A stretch of DNA of 64,000 nucleotides from Bryobacteraceae bacterium (GTDB lineage Bacteria > Acidobacteriota > Terriglobia > Bryobacterales > Bryobacteraceae), in NCBI GenBank assembly GCA_025055455.1, contig JANWXD010000001.1:124001-188000 (forward strand), given 5' to 3'. The notes below the pieces were generated by a model. The model searched no databases, was not told the origin of the DNA, and was given only the letters and a program-made list of their open reading frames with translations. Numbering within the stretch: the first letter of the stretch is position 1; each line of letters begins with the position of its first letter. The translations under genes were made by a program, and so were the position numbers. This document shows positions 1 to 8,305 of this stretch, one piece after another.

Positions 1-183
1 TTCCACGGCGAGCTCACCCGAGGGACGCCGGACGGCCACGGCGTAACTATGCGGGGCACGCATCATCACGCCTTCGATCACCGCCTGGCCGCCGATGAGG
101 GCCTCGCGTTCCTCGTCGGAGGCCGATAGCCACGGCGCTACGTGCGCCTGAAGCGCCAGGCGAACCCAGTAAGTCGACGACAA
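1..183 (-). CDS. DUF1385 family protein, 5' end only (runs off the window)
   Basis: The first 61 codons of a minus-strand gene that continues beyond base 1; it is not listed in the ORF track. The translation contains [14 protein letters not shown] followed by [13 protein letters not shown], the hallmark N-terminal signature of DUF1385 (YqhQ-like) integral membrane proteins. I chose a TTG start at 183 because GAGGAG lies 7 nt before it and no ATG or GTG is better placed. Family members are membrane proteins of poorly defined function, often near prfA or rpmE. The remainder cannot be seen, so the function is not resolved; the family call rests on the one strong motif. Confidence 0.8.
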   Translation of the reverse strand, partial: MSSTYWVRLALQAHVAPWLSASDEEREALIGGQAVIEGVMMRAPHSYAVAVRRPSGELAVE

Positions 184-237
184 GGGTGGGCTCCTCGCTC
201 TTCAGTATAGCGCGAAGGCCATAACACTTCATAAAAG

Positions 238-1278
238 TTATGGAATTGGGATTTCCAGCACCTGCCTTGTGGGGTCCCAGCCCGTCAACGTGCCGAACTT
301 CGCGCACAGGGCGCGCATGCGGGAGGCGATGCGCGCCGCATCCGCCCCGGAGGCGCGGCGCGATTGTAAGTAGCGAATCAAGATCGGGTGAAGGCGCAGG
401 CCGTGCACGCGCTCCGCGCCGGCCTCGACCACGAAAAGGAACGTTTCGTCGTTGCGCTGGACCTCGTCCACCATGTAGTCGTCCACGAAATCGCCGGCGC
501 TATACAGAATGGGCCGGCCCCGGTAAATTTCGATGCCGCGGAAGACGTGGGCGGAGTGGCCGAAGACAATGTCCGCCCCGGCCTCCACCAGGGCCCGGCC
601 GAAGGGCACGTGCTCGGGCGGCGGCTCGTAGCCCCAGTTGCCGCCCCAGTGGGCCGAGACGACGAGCACGTCGGTTTCCGCATCCGCTCGCCGGACGGCC
701 TCGAGCAAGCGCCGGGCGCGCGCGTCTTTGAGGTCCACCGGGACGTAGCAGGTGCCGGGGCGGTCGCGCTGAGCCTCCCACACCGGCTCGTTATCGGTGA
801 AAGCCAGCAGCCCGACGCGCAGTCCTTTGCTGCTCAGTACGACAGGGGCGCAGGCGGCCCGGTCGTCGCGGCCGGCTCCTGCATAGCGGACGCCGGCCTT
901 CTCCAGCAGGCCGAACATGTCGAGCAGCGCCTCGTAGCCGTAGTCGAGCACGTGGTTGTTGGCGAGCGAGACGGCGTCCATGCCCGCCGCGCGGAGCACG
1001 GCCACGTTCTTAGCGTCGGAGCGGAAGTGAAACACTTTCGGCGTCGCCGTCCAGCGCCGGCCCCGGTCGGAAATGACGCATTCGAGATTGCAGATGCGCA
1101 CGTCCGCCGCCTGAAACAGCGGCAGCGTGTCGCCCCAGGGGTGAGCCGGCGGGCGATACCGGAGCTGCTCGTTCACCAGGCGGCCGAGCATCACGTCGCC
1201 CGCCAGCGCGATCCGGATCGGTTCGGCGCGGAGGAACGCCGCCGAGACGGCGCAGAGCAGAAGCGTCCGCACGTCCAT
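238..1278 (-). CDS. CapA-family (PGA_cap) metallophosphatase-like secreted protein
   Basis: A 346-residue protein with a signal peptide (about residues 1-18). The start is the ATG at 1278, not the ORF-track start, because it gives a clean signal sequence and lies 25 nt after the upstream receptor stop. The CapA fold motifs appear in order: GDVMLGR (27-33), NLECVISD, a NNH in LANNHVLDYG, AHWGGNWGYEP, GHSAHV and an YSAGDF ending. CapA/PgsA proteins belong to the calcineurin-like superfamily and are tied to poly-gamma-glutamate synthesis or export in some Gram-positives; in other bacteria the role is unknown. It is the last gene of an apparent ggt-receptor-capA operon, which makes a gamma-glutamyl substrate plausible but unproven. 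CapB and CapC are not in the window. Confidence 0.85.
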   Translation of the reverse strand: MDVRTLLLCAVSAAFLRAEPIRIALAGDVMLGRLVNEQLRYRPPAHPWGDTLPLFQAADVRICNLECVISDRGRRWTATPKVFHFRSDAKNVAVLRAAGMDAVSLANNHVLDYGYEALLDMFGLLEKAGVRYAGAGRDDRAACAPVVLSSKGLRVGLLAFTDNEPVWEAQRDRPGTCYVPVDLKDARARRLLEAVRRADAETDVLVVSAHWGGNWGYEPPPEHVPFGRALVEAGADIVFGHSAHVFRGIEIYRGRPILYSAGDFVDDYMVDEVQRNDETFLFVVEAGAERVHGLRLHPILIRYLQSRRASGADAARIASRMRALCAKFGTLTGWDPTRQVLEIPIP

Positions 1279-1303
1279 AGGATAACTGCCGGCGCTGGGC
1301 CCG

Positions 1304-3679
1304 CTACCAAGCAACCGACAGCCCCAGCCGCACGAAGCGGGGCGGCTGGAGCGCCACCGGCAGGCGGTCGTTGAAGCGCGGTCCGCTGAGGTCGTCCTCG
1401 CGGAGGCGGCTGGCGCGGTTGAGCACGTTGAAGACATCGGCGATCAACCGCACGCGCGTCCGGCCCCCCGACAGCACCCGACTTAGGCGCAGATCCCAAT
1501 TCAGCAGGTACTGGGTGCGATGCCCGCCCTCGGGACTGCCGCGCGGCGTCGCCATCACGACCAGCGGGCCTTGAGCCAGATCGGCCACGAGCAGGCGCCG
1601 TCCGAACGCCAGCCCGTCGAGGTAGGTGACCATGCTCGCCAGCTCCAATTCGCCCGGCGCTTGCCACCGCACCATCAGGCGGCCACTATAGGCCCGGTCG
1701 AAGAAATTTCGTCCCGTGGCATGGAGCCACGTGTTCGGGTCGTGGAACAACGCGCCGATCACGCCCGAATCGTTTTCCCAGTAGTCGTTGCCCGGACCGG
1801 CCGGCCCGAACGTCTTGAGGGCCAGAAACGACGCCCGCCAGTCGAGGCGTGCGCTTCTTCCTTTCAGTTGTGCCATCAAACCCTTGTTCATCGTGCGAAG
1901 CCCCGGGTTCCGGAGCTCGAAGCGGTCCTGACCGAAGCTGGCGGGATCCTGGTCCCACAGGAGGAGCGCACCATCGTCGAAGGTACCCCTGATGAAGTCC
2001 GGTCCGGGGTCCATGACGAGGCGGGGGCGATAAGCGGCCAACGGCACGCCGACGTTGACGGCAGCCAGGCGATCTTTTTCATCGCGCCGGAACAGCTCGA
2101 GGCGCACCGAAACTCCGCCCGGAAGCGACGCTTCGGCCGCGACGGTGAATTCGTCCACGAACGGGCGCCGCACGCCGGGTACGATGATGGTAAAAGGCGC
2201 ACCGAAACGCCGGAGCAAGTCGCCGCGCTCGTCCGGTTGAAAACGGCCGTCGCGATTGTGATCCCGCCAACGGTACTCGAGCCCGCCGAGCGCCACTGGG
2301 TTGGCAAGCTCCAGATGACGCCCCCCGAGAGTTTGGAAACGGCGCGCGTAGCCGCCACGGAGCGCGAGCCACGGTTGGCCCGGGGGTGTGAGGGCCACGC
2401 CGACGCGGCGAAACAGATTCGTCCAGGAGATGGCGCGGCGTCCGGCCGTGGCGCCGCGCGAGGCATCCAACGATAGGCCCGCCTCGAGGCTCCATCCGCG
2501 ACCTGAGGCGACGCGGTCGTGAATTCCCGCGCCGAGCGAGCGAACGCGCGAGCGCGCCGGCGCCGAGGGGATCCACTCCACGACGAAAGCGGGCGCACCT
2601 TGCGCCGTCACCAGGTGAAACGGCGGACCGCCGGAACGGTTCTCGATTCCCGCCGTCTCCGCCGTCAATGCCGCACGAATGTGATGGATGCGCGCGCGTT
2701 CGGCCTCGTAGCGGGCCACGAAGCTATGCCGGCGCCGCGCGCCGCGCGTCTCGAGCGGCGGGGGCCCCTCCAGCGCACCGTTCGTGAGCTCCCAGCGCGG
2801 GATGGCGGCCACGTGTCCCGCCGCTACCGTTTCGATTCCCGCCCGCGAGAAGCCGTAGCGCAGGGTCAGGTTGCGGCTGCGCCAGCCTACCTGCATCAGA
2901 TCGAGCCGGCGGTCTTCTTGGAGGTCCCGCCACGGGCGGACGGGAGGCGCGTGGCGGCGCGCCGCCAGGCTCTCGGCCGCGTCGGTCAAGGCCCAGCCGG
3001 ACAGGTGCGGGCGCTCGAAGATCGCGAGGATGTCCGCCCGCTGGTCGCGGCCCGCGTGCAGAACCAGACGGCCGCATGCGCCGACGAAGCGCGCGGAGAC
3101 TTCCTCGCCGGGACGGGCCTCGCCGACGGTTTGAGACGACCCGCGGCCCACAGCGGAGAGTGCCAGCGCTGCCCGTTTGCCGAGCGGCCCGGCGGCGTAC
3201 AGCGCCGTCCAGTTGAACCACCGGAAGCGTTCCGCCTGTTGTACGCCGCCTCGATCGGCTCCGGGCGGCAGGTTGTTCCAGGCCAGCGCCCCCGCGGTGG
3301 CGCTCGTCGAAAGTTCGCCACGCCAGCCGCTCTGGGGCGATCGCGCCTTGGCCAGGATCGCCCATCCGTAGACGTCGAGCTCCGATTTGACCTGGGTCTC
3401 GTTCACGAAAAAGGTGTCGCCTGTTAGAAGAGAGAGCCCCGGCCGATGGGGATCCGAGACGTTGAGCTCCTCCAAACGGTGTACGACGCCGGTCCAGCTC
3501 ATGCCATCCTTGGACAGCGCCGCGCGGCGGAGGCCCGCCAGCCCTCCGAAGTCCAGAGGCTCGGTCACGACGGCGGCGTCCTCGCGGAACAGACGTGCGG
3601 GCCCTGTATCCGGGCCCTGCTGTGCAAGCGTTTCGACAGCCGCCAAAGCGAGGGCCACGATGGTTCGCAGGCAGCGCAC
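1304..3679 (-). CDS. Oar-like TonB-dependent receptor / outer-membrane beta-barrel protein (short form)
   Basis: A 792-residue protein. I chose the GTG at 3679 because it opens a signal peptide (CLRTIVALALAAVETLAQ) and lies 7 nt after the ggt stop; the ORF-track start runs back into ggt. The body is rich in alternating aromatic/polar beta-strand sequence, and the end (VADVFNVLNRAS-like segment, then RFVRLGLSVAW with a terminal aromatic) is typical of Oar-like receptors of Acidobacteria. Unlike the receptors at 33 and 54 kb, I do not see a clear N-terminal carboxypeptidase-regulatory domain or a canonical plug, so it may be a barrel with a reduced plug. Probably outer membrane, importing or binding a substrate processed by the adjacent GGT and CapA-like proteins. 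Ligand unknown. Confidence 0.75.
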   Translation of the reverse strand: MRCLRTIVALALAAVETLAQQGPDTGPARLFREDAAVVTEPLDFGGLAGLRRAALSKDGMSWTGVVHRLEELNVSDPHRPGLSLLTGDTFFVNETQVKSELDVYGWAILAKARSPQSGWRGELSTSATAGALAWNNLPPGADRGGVQQAERFRWFNWTALYAAGPLGKRAALALSAVGRGSSQTVGEARPGEEVSARFVGACGRLVLHAGRDQRADILAIFERPHLSGWALTDAAESLAARRHAPPVRPWRDLQEDRRLDLMQVGWRSRNLTLRYGFSRAGIETVAAGHVAAIPRWELTNGALEGPPPLETRGARRRHSFVARYEAERARIHHIRAALTAETAGIENRSGGPPFHLVTAQGAPAFVVEWIPSAPARSRVRSLGAGIHDRVASGRGWSLEAGLSLDASRGATAGRRAISWTNLFRRVGVALTPPGQPWLALRGGYARRFQTLGGRHLELANPVALGGLEYRWRDHNRDGRFQPDERGDLLRRFGAPFTIIVPGVRRPFVDEFTVAAEASLPGGVSVRLELFRRDEKDRLAAVNVGVPLAAYRPRLVMDPGPDFIRGTFDDGALLLWDQDPASFGQDRFELRNPGLRTMNKGLMAQLKGRSARLDWRASFLALKTFGPAGPGNDYWENDSGVIGALFHDPNTWLHATGRNFFDRAYSGRLMVRWQAPGELELASMVTYLDGLAFGRRLLVADLAQGPLVVMATPRGSPEGGHRTQYLLNWDLRLSRVLSGGRTRVRLIADVFNVLNRASRLREDDLSGPRFNDRLPVALQPPRFVRLGLSVAW

Positions 3680-3686
3680 CCGCTTC

Positions 3687-5375
3687 TTACATGCCCTGCG
3701 CCCGGCCGCCGCGGCGGCCGTCGGACCAGCCCTGCCGCCAGCCGCTGTCTTCGACGAGGATCGCGTGTACATCGCCCTGCGCGCGGAACCGCGGGTTGAT
3801 GGTGTGGCCCCAACTGCGAAGCTTCTCGGCGACTTCGAGCGGCAAGGCGCCGGGTTCGGCATCTACGCGGTCCGGAGTGAACTGGTGGTGGATGCGAGGA
3901 AATTCGATGGCGTCGCGCAGCGACATGCGGTAGTCCACGAGATTGACGATGACCTGAAGCAGGGTGTTCGCGATCGTCATTCCGCCGGGCGAGCCCAAAG
4001 CCACCCAGGGACGGCCGTCGGAGTGCAAGAGGATCACGGGCGCCATGGAGGAGGCCGGCCGTTTGCCCGGGGCGAGGGCGTTGGGCGAGCCGGGCTGCGT
4101 GCTGAAGGAGCTCATGATGTCGTTGAGCAGCACACCGGTGCCGCGCGCGATGACCTGCGAGCCGTAAAAGTCATTCAAGGTATAAGTGTTGGAGACGATG
4201 TTGCCCGCTTTGTCCACCACGCTGAAATGCGTAGTGCTTCCGGATTCCTCGGCCGATGCGGAGGGCGCTTCCCCGAGCTCGGCGAGCGGCGTGGCCCGAT
4301 CCAGGCGAATGCCGGCGGCGAGTTCGGCGGCGTAGTCTTTGCTGGTGAGGCGTTCGACCGGAATCGTGACGAAGGCCGGATCACCAGCATAGCGCGCGCG
4401 GTCCCGATAAGCGCGTTTCATCGCCTCGATCATGAGGTGCCGCGATTCCGCCGAGCCTTCCATGCCGAGACGCATGGGGAAGCGCTCGAGGATGTTGAGC
4501 ATTTCGAGCAACGCCATGCCGCCGGCGCTGGAGGGCGGCATGGTCAGCACCTGGTAGCCGCGGTAGGTGCCCCGCAGCGGAGCGAGCTCGACAGCGCGGT
4601 ATTGCTTGAGATCCTCGAGCGTGATCGTGCCGCCGTTGGCCGCCATGTCCGCCGCGATGCGGCGCGCGGTCTCGCCTTCGTAGAATTCGCGCCAGCCGTT
4701 GCGCTGTAGCCGGCGGATGGTCGCAGCCAGCTCGGGCTGGCGGAGCATCTCGCCTTGCCGCAGGGGGCGGTCGGCGCCGTGCAAAAAGATCCGGGCGGTT
4801 TCGGGGAACCTCTTCATCACCGGAACCTGGAGCGGCAGAATCAACTCCATGCGGTAGGAGACCAGAAAGCCGTGCTCCGCTAGGCGGCGGGCGGGGTCCA
4901 GAACTTCCTGCCAGGAAAGCGATCCGAAGCGGGCGTGCGCCACCGCGAGGCCCGCGACGGTTCCCGGCACGGCCGAGGCCTTGTAGCCCACGCGGGCCTC
5001 CATGCGGTCCTTGAACATTTCCGGGTGCGCGGCCGGTGGCGCCGTTTCGCGGTAATCAATAGCGAGCGTGCGCCCGTCCGCCATGCGGATCAGCATGTAG
5101 CCGCCGCCACCGAGATTGCCGGCCTCCGGATGCACCACCGCGAGGGCGAACGCGATCGCCACGGCGGCGTCCACGGCGTTGCCGCCTTTGCCGAGAATCT
5201 CGATGCCCGCCCGGGTGGCCGGCTCGCTGACGGTGGCGACCATGGCCGTAGGCGCCCGCTCTGGCTGGCTCACCATCGGCCGCGGCGCTTCGATCTGCAG
5301 GCCGCTTTGCGAGACCTCTTGCGCGCGGCTCAGCGCGAACGCAAGGACGAAGACGACGATGACGAGCCGCCTCAT
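3687..5375 (-). CDS. ggt: Gamma-glutamyltransferase / glutathione hydrolase
   Basis: A 562-residue precursor with a signal peptide (MRRLVIVVFVLAFALSRAQ). The family hydrolyses or transfers gamma-glutamyl groups from glutathione and related amides, and self-cleaves into two subunits at a threonine. The cleavage region is visible as GSTTHFSVVDKAGN, followed by SNTYTLNDFYGSQV; the N-terminal half has GGNAVDAAVAIAFAL and GNLGGGGYM, and the C-terminal half has the SSMAPVI and LGSPGG motifs. Length is normal for the family. I prefer the ATG at 5375 over 5423, because TATACT lies 7 nt upstream and the start at 5423 would put unrelated residues before the signal peptide. First gene of a tight operon with the receptor (7-nt gap) and the CapA-like protein. 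A CapD-like role on poly-gamma-glutamate is possible but cannot be told from sequence. Confidence 0.93.
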   Translation of the reverse strand: MRRLVIVVFVLAFALSRAQEVSQSGLQIEAPRPMVSQPERAPTAMVATVSEPATRAGIEILGKGGNAVDAAVAIAFALAVVHPEAGNLGGGGYMLIRMADGRTLAIDYRETAPPAAHPEMFKDRMEARVGYKASAVPGTVAGLAVAHARFGSLSWQEVLDPARRLAEHGFLVSYRMELILPLQVPVMKRFPETARIFLHGADRPLRQGEMLRQPELAATIRRLQRNGWREFYEGETARRIAADMAANGGTITLEDLKQYRAVELAPLRGTYRGYQVLTMPPSSAGGMALLEMLNILERFPMRLGMEGSAESRHLMIEAMKRAYRDRARYAGDPAFVTIPVERLTSKDYAAELAAGIRLDRATPLAELGEAPSASAEESGSTTHFSVVDKAGNIVSNTYTLNDFYGSQVIARGTGVLLNDIMSSFSTQPGSPNALAPGKRPASSMAPVILLHSDGRPWVALGSPGGMTIANTLLQVIVNLVDYRMSLRDAIEFPRIHHQFTPDRVDAEPGALPLEVAEKLRSWGHTINPRFRAQGDVHAILVEDSGWRQGWSDGRRGGRAQGM

Positions 5376-5382
5376 AACGGCC

Positions 5383-5388
5383 AGTATA
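5383..5388 (-). promoter_or_regulatory. -10 box of ggt (leaderless-type)
   Basis: Read on the minus strand, TATACT is followed by 7 nt and then the ATG at 5375, so transcription would begin at or next to the start codon. No Shine-Dalgarno sequence or good -35 is seen. Confidence 0.5.
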
Positions 5389-5421
5389 AGGGCGCTATAG
5401 TTGGAGACGGAGCGTGCAGTC

Positions 5422-6615
5422 ATGGCGAATCCTCTTTCCTATTTGAGCGAGCAACTGGAGGCGTGGCGCCGGGAAGGCACCTACCAGACATTGAAGCAAC
5501 TGGAGACGGCCTGCGCCCCGGTGGCGCGCTTCGACGGCCGCGAGGTGATCAATCTCGCTTCCAACAACTACCTGGGGCTGACCAACCATCCCAAGCTCGT
5601 CGAGGCGGCGCTCAAGGCCACCCGGGAACTCGGCGTGGGCTCCGGCGCCGTACGTACGATCGCCGGCACCATGGCCATTCACATGGAACTGGAGCGGCGC
5701 ATCGCTCGCTTCAAGAAGACCGAAGCCGCGGTGGTGTTCCAGTCAGGATTCGCCGCCAACGCTGGCACCGTTGCGGCGGTCCTCACGCCGGAGGACCATA
5801 TCATCTCCGACGAGCTCAATCACGCTAGCATCATTGACGGCTGCCGGCTTTCCAAGGCCAAGATCCACATCTTTCCGCACAGGAACGTCAAGGCGGCAGC
5901 GCAGATCCTGGAGGAACTGGACAGTGCGCCGGGGCGCAAGCTGCTGATCACGGACGGCGTCTTTTCCATGGACGGCGACATCGCGCCGTTGCCCGAGCTG
6001 GTCGAGCTGGCCGAACGACACGGAGCCATCATGATGGTGGACGACGCGCACGCCTCCGGCGTGTTGGGGGCGAACGGACGCGGCACGGTAGACCATTTCG
6101 GGATGCACGGCCGGGTCCACATCCAGGTGGGCACGCTTTCGAAGGCCATAGGCGTGCTAGGGGGCTACGTCTGCGGCAGCCGCGACCTGATCGAGTTTTT
6201 GTACCACCGGGCGCGGCCGTTTCTGTTTTCCACCTCGCATCCGCCGGCCGTCGCCGCCGCCTGCTTGGCCGCGTTCGACATCCTCGAGCAAGAGCCCGAG
6301 CGCATCGAGCAGCTTTGGGCGAATACTGCCTACTTCAAGAAGGCGCTCCAGGCGGCGGGTTTCGACACGGGAGCGAGCCAGACGCCGATTACGCCCATCA
6401 TGGTGGGCGAGGCGAGCCGGGCGCACGAGTTTTCCCGGGCGCTGTTCGAGGAAGGCGTCTTCGCTGTCGGCATCGGTTACCCGACCGTTCCCAAGGGTAA
6501 GGCCCGGGTACGCACCATCGTCACCGCCACGCACACGCGAGAGCAGCTGGACCGAGCGGTCGAGGTCCTGGCGCGGGTGGCGCGCCGGATGGGCATCCTG
6601 GGAAAGGCGGCTTGA
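5422..6615 (+). CDS. kbl: Glycine C-acetyltransferase (2-amino-3-ketobutyrate CoA ligase)
   Basis: A 397-residue PLP enzyme of the alpha-oxoamine synthase family. It shows INLASNNYLGL, GSGAVRTIAGT, DELNHASIIDGCR, the aspartate motif VDDAHASGVLG, the PLP-lysine segment TLSKAIGVLGGY and RPFLFSTSHPPAV. These, with SQTPITP and GVFAVGIGYPTVPKGKARVR, match the Thermus-type Kbl/BioF proteins closely. Kbl condenses glycine with acetyl-CoA, or in reverse cleaves 2-amino-3-ketobutyrate during threonine breakdown. No threonine dehydrogenase (tdh) or biotin gene is adjacent, so BioF activity cannot be fully excluded. The ATG at 5422 is preferred to the track start (TTG at 5401) because GGAG lies 8 nt upstream. 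Divergent from ggt with a very short shared promoter region. Confidence 0.88.
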   Translation: MANPLSYLSEQLEAWRREGTYQTLKQLETACAPVARFDGREVINLASNNYLGLTNHPKLVEAALKATRELGVGSGAVRTIAGTMAIHMELERRIARFKKTEAAVVFQSGFAANAGTVAAVLTPEDHIISDELNHASIIDGCRLSKAKIHIFPHRNVKAAAQILEELDSAPGRKLLITDGVFSMDGDIAPLPELVELAERHGAIMMVDDAHASGVLGANGRGTVDHFGMHGRVHIQVGTLSKAIGVLGGYVCGSRDLIEFLYHRARPFLFSTSHPPAVAAACLAAFDILEQEPERIEQLWANTAYFKKALQAAGFDTGASQTPITPIMVGEASRAHEFSRALFEEGVFAVGIGYPTVPKGKARVRTIVTATHTREQLDRAVEVLARVARRMGILGKAA

Positions 6616-6632
6616 GCTGCGGTGGGAGGCGA

Positions 6633-7139
6633 CTAGAAGACGCTTTCATCTGCCGAAGGTCCGTAGATGGCCGGCACCGGGATATCATTGAGGCGGAGAT
6701 ACACTCCGAGCTGTGCGCGGTGGTGAATCAAGTGGTTCAGAACGAAGTAGCGCAGCACCCTGTTCCGGGGCAGAGTAAATTGGACGCGGCCGCCGACCAG
6801 CAAGGACCACGGCCGCAACATCTGCTCATCGCTGGCTTCGGCGATTGCCTTTCGCGCGGAGGCGACGCCTTGGTCGAATGCCTCGAGCAGCTCCCGCACG
6901 GAGGTAGCCGGAGGAGGTTGGGGTATAGCTCTGGGCGGCGCCAGATCCAGCGAATCTTGATTGAGGGTCGGTTCCACCCAGCTGGGAATCTCGCTGAGGT
7001 GCTGGGCCAAGCGCCCCAGGGTCATGGATTTTTCGTGGGGCTTCCAGGCGAGTCTGTCGTCGGGCACGCGCTCCAGGGTGCGGCGGGTCGCTTGCATTTC
7101 GTGGTCGAACTCGGGCAATAAAGCTTCGCTGAGGGTCAC
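6633..7139 (-). CDS. DinB-superfamily (DUF664-like) putative metal-dependent protein
   Basis: A small four-helix-bundle protein, 168 residues from the GTG at 7139. Diagnostic features are an N-terminal RTLERVPDDRLAWKPHEKSM segment, LGRLAQHLSEIP and the C-terminal NHLIHHRAQLGVYLRL. These supply the three histidines that bind metal in DinB/YfiT proteins (HL, then HLIHH). Members act as thiol transferases or have no known function. Two starts compete. The ATG at 7160 has no ribosome binding site and overlaps a perfect TATAAT. The GTG at 7139 has GGAGG 5 nt upstream, just after the expected transcription start, so I take the GTG. The gene converges on kbl, leaving 17 nt between the two stops. Confidence 0.8.
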   Translation of the reverse strand: MTLSEALLPEFDHEMQATRRTLERVPDDRLAWKPHEKSMTLGRLAQHLSEIPSWVEPTLNQDSLDLAPPRAIPQPPPATSVRELLEAFDQGVASARKAIAEASDEQMLRPWSLLVGGRVQFTLPRNRVLRYFVLNHLIHHRAQLGVYLRLNDIPVPAIYGPSADESVF

Positions 7140-7158
7140 GGACTCCTCCGATCCCGCC

Positions 7159-7164
7159 ATTATA
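7159..7164 (-). promoter_or_regulatory. Extended -10 of the DinB-like gene
   Basis: On the minus strand the sequence reads TGACTATAATGG, an extended -10 whose last bases coincide with the annotated ATG. Transcription would start about 7 nt later, just before GGAGGAG and the GTG at 7139. This decides the start codon. Confidence 0.5.
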
Positions 7165-7228
7165 GTCACCCCGACCCGGAAAGCGTCCCGTTTGCTCGGC
7201 ACCCGGCTCCCAGGCCTGCCGGAACCGC

Positions 7229-8305
7229 TCACCTGGCTAGGGAGGCGCTTTTGCGCAATTCCGCGAACAGGGCGCGGAAACAGGCGGCGGCCTGGTGGGC
7301 CTGAGCGCTCGCCTGGCCTTCGCCGGTATAAGCGCGGAGGAACTGGCCGAAGCCGACCCAGGAGGTTTGCAGCACGCCCAGCACGCGCTTTGCTACCGGC
7401 TCAGGAGCGTTGCGCCTGAGCCAGCGCGCCAACTGGAGCTGGGCCAACGCCACCTCGGCTTTGCGCCAGGGCGAGGAAACGACCTCGAAGCCCAGCGTGG
7501 CGAAGTAGGCCGCTGTCGGAGCTGCGGTGTCATAGTGCCAGTCGCAGATCACGACGTCCTTGGGGATCAGTTCCACGGCGCGGTGGGTGCCGTTCAGACT
7601 GGCCTCCCAGCGTCCCAGGCCCGTGGTTTGACCGTCCAGCAGCCGGTCGCCCCAGATCCACAGCCGACGGCCGCTCTTGGCCAGGTGATCCCGGATGCGG
7701 CGGACTTCGCCTGCGAACAGTTCCGCCTTGTCGCGGCCGCGGCAGCGCGGACAGTCGTCTTCGCCAATCAGGAACACTTCGTCCATCCCCGCATGGAACT
7801 CTGTCGCTTGACAGAGTTCGATCAGCTCGTCCACTAAGTCGAATACGACCTCATGGACTTTCGGATGGAGTGGACAGTAACTGCGGCAGTAAATTCCCTC
7901 GTTGTTCGGATACTTCCCGGGGGTTTCATCGAAGTCCGGATAGGCGCGCAGCAAGGCGAACGTCCTCTCGCGCCAGGACTGGTGGCCGAGGAGATTGATC
8001 TGAGGGACGAGGCGAATGTTCGCGGCGCGGCAGGCCGCTGCCAAGGCGCGCACTTGGTCGCGCGAAAGCGCCTCCGGCTCCCGAATCTCGGGCCGGCGCT
8101 CGAACTCGACGCGGTAGCCGAATTCGATAACCAGCGTGTTGACGCCCTCCTGGGGCAGCGCGTCGCGGATGAAACGGACTGCGGCTTCGACTTCGTCCGG
8201 CCGGGGCGCGCTCAGGTGCAGGCCCCGCACCGGCAATTCCTGAGCGAGCATGGAGACCCCGAGGGCCGCCGCGGCGAGCACCGTTCCAAGTGCCGTACGC
8301 CTCAT
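7229..8305 (-). CDS. Glycoside hydrolase family 20-like (beta-hexosaminidase-like) secreted protein
   Basis: A 358-residue protein with a signal peptide (LGTVLAAAALGVSMLAQ). The body is a TIM-barrel-like domain with IRLVPQINLLGHQSW and then FHAGMDEVF, which fits the GH20 catalytic signature H-x-G-x-D-E, the acidic pair providing the acid/base. A CPRC-type CxxC (DDCPRCRGRD) follows directly, as in some GH20-like proteins. GH20 enzymes remove terminal N-acetylhexosamines. This one lacks the usual N-terminal GH20b domain and is shorter than classical hexosaminidases, so the precise sugar is uncertain. Its start overlaps the stop of the upstream GNAT gene by ATGA, so the two are translationally coupled. 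Confidence 0.72.
   Translation of the reverse strand: MRRTALGTVLAAAALGVSMLAQELPVRGLHLSAPRPDEVEAAVRFIRDALPQEGVNTLVIEFGYRVEFERRPEIREPEALSRDQVRALAAACRAANIRLVPQINLLGHQSWRERTFALLRAYPDFDETPGKYPNNEGIYCRSYCPLHPKVHEVVFDLVDELIELCQATEFHAGMDEVFLIGEDDCPRCRGRDKAELFAGEVRRIRDHLAKSGRRLWIWGDRLLDGQTTGLGRWEASLNGTHRAVELIPKDVVICDWHYDTAAPTAAYFATLGFEVVSSPWRKAEVALAQLQLARWLRRNAPEPVAKRVLGVLQTSWVGFGQFLRAYTGEGQASAQAHQAAACFRALFAELRKSASLAR

Noticed and set aside
388-1374. 328-codon plus-strand ORF opposite the CapA-like gene
   Set aside because: Antisense shadow: low-complexity His/Arg/Gly-rich translation with no family motif, while the minus strand has clear CapA motifs.
3387-4709. 440-codon plus-strand ORF
   Set aside because: Antisense to ggt, which has all its family motifs; this ORF has none.
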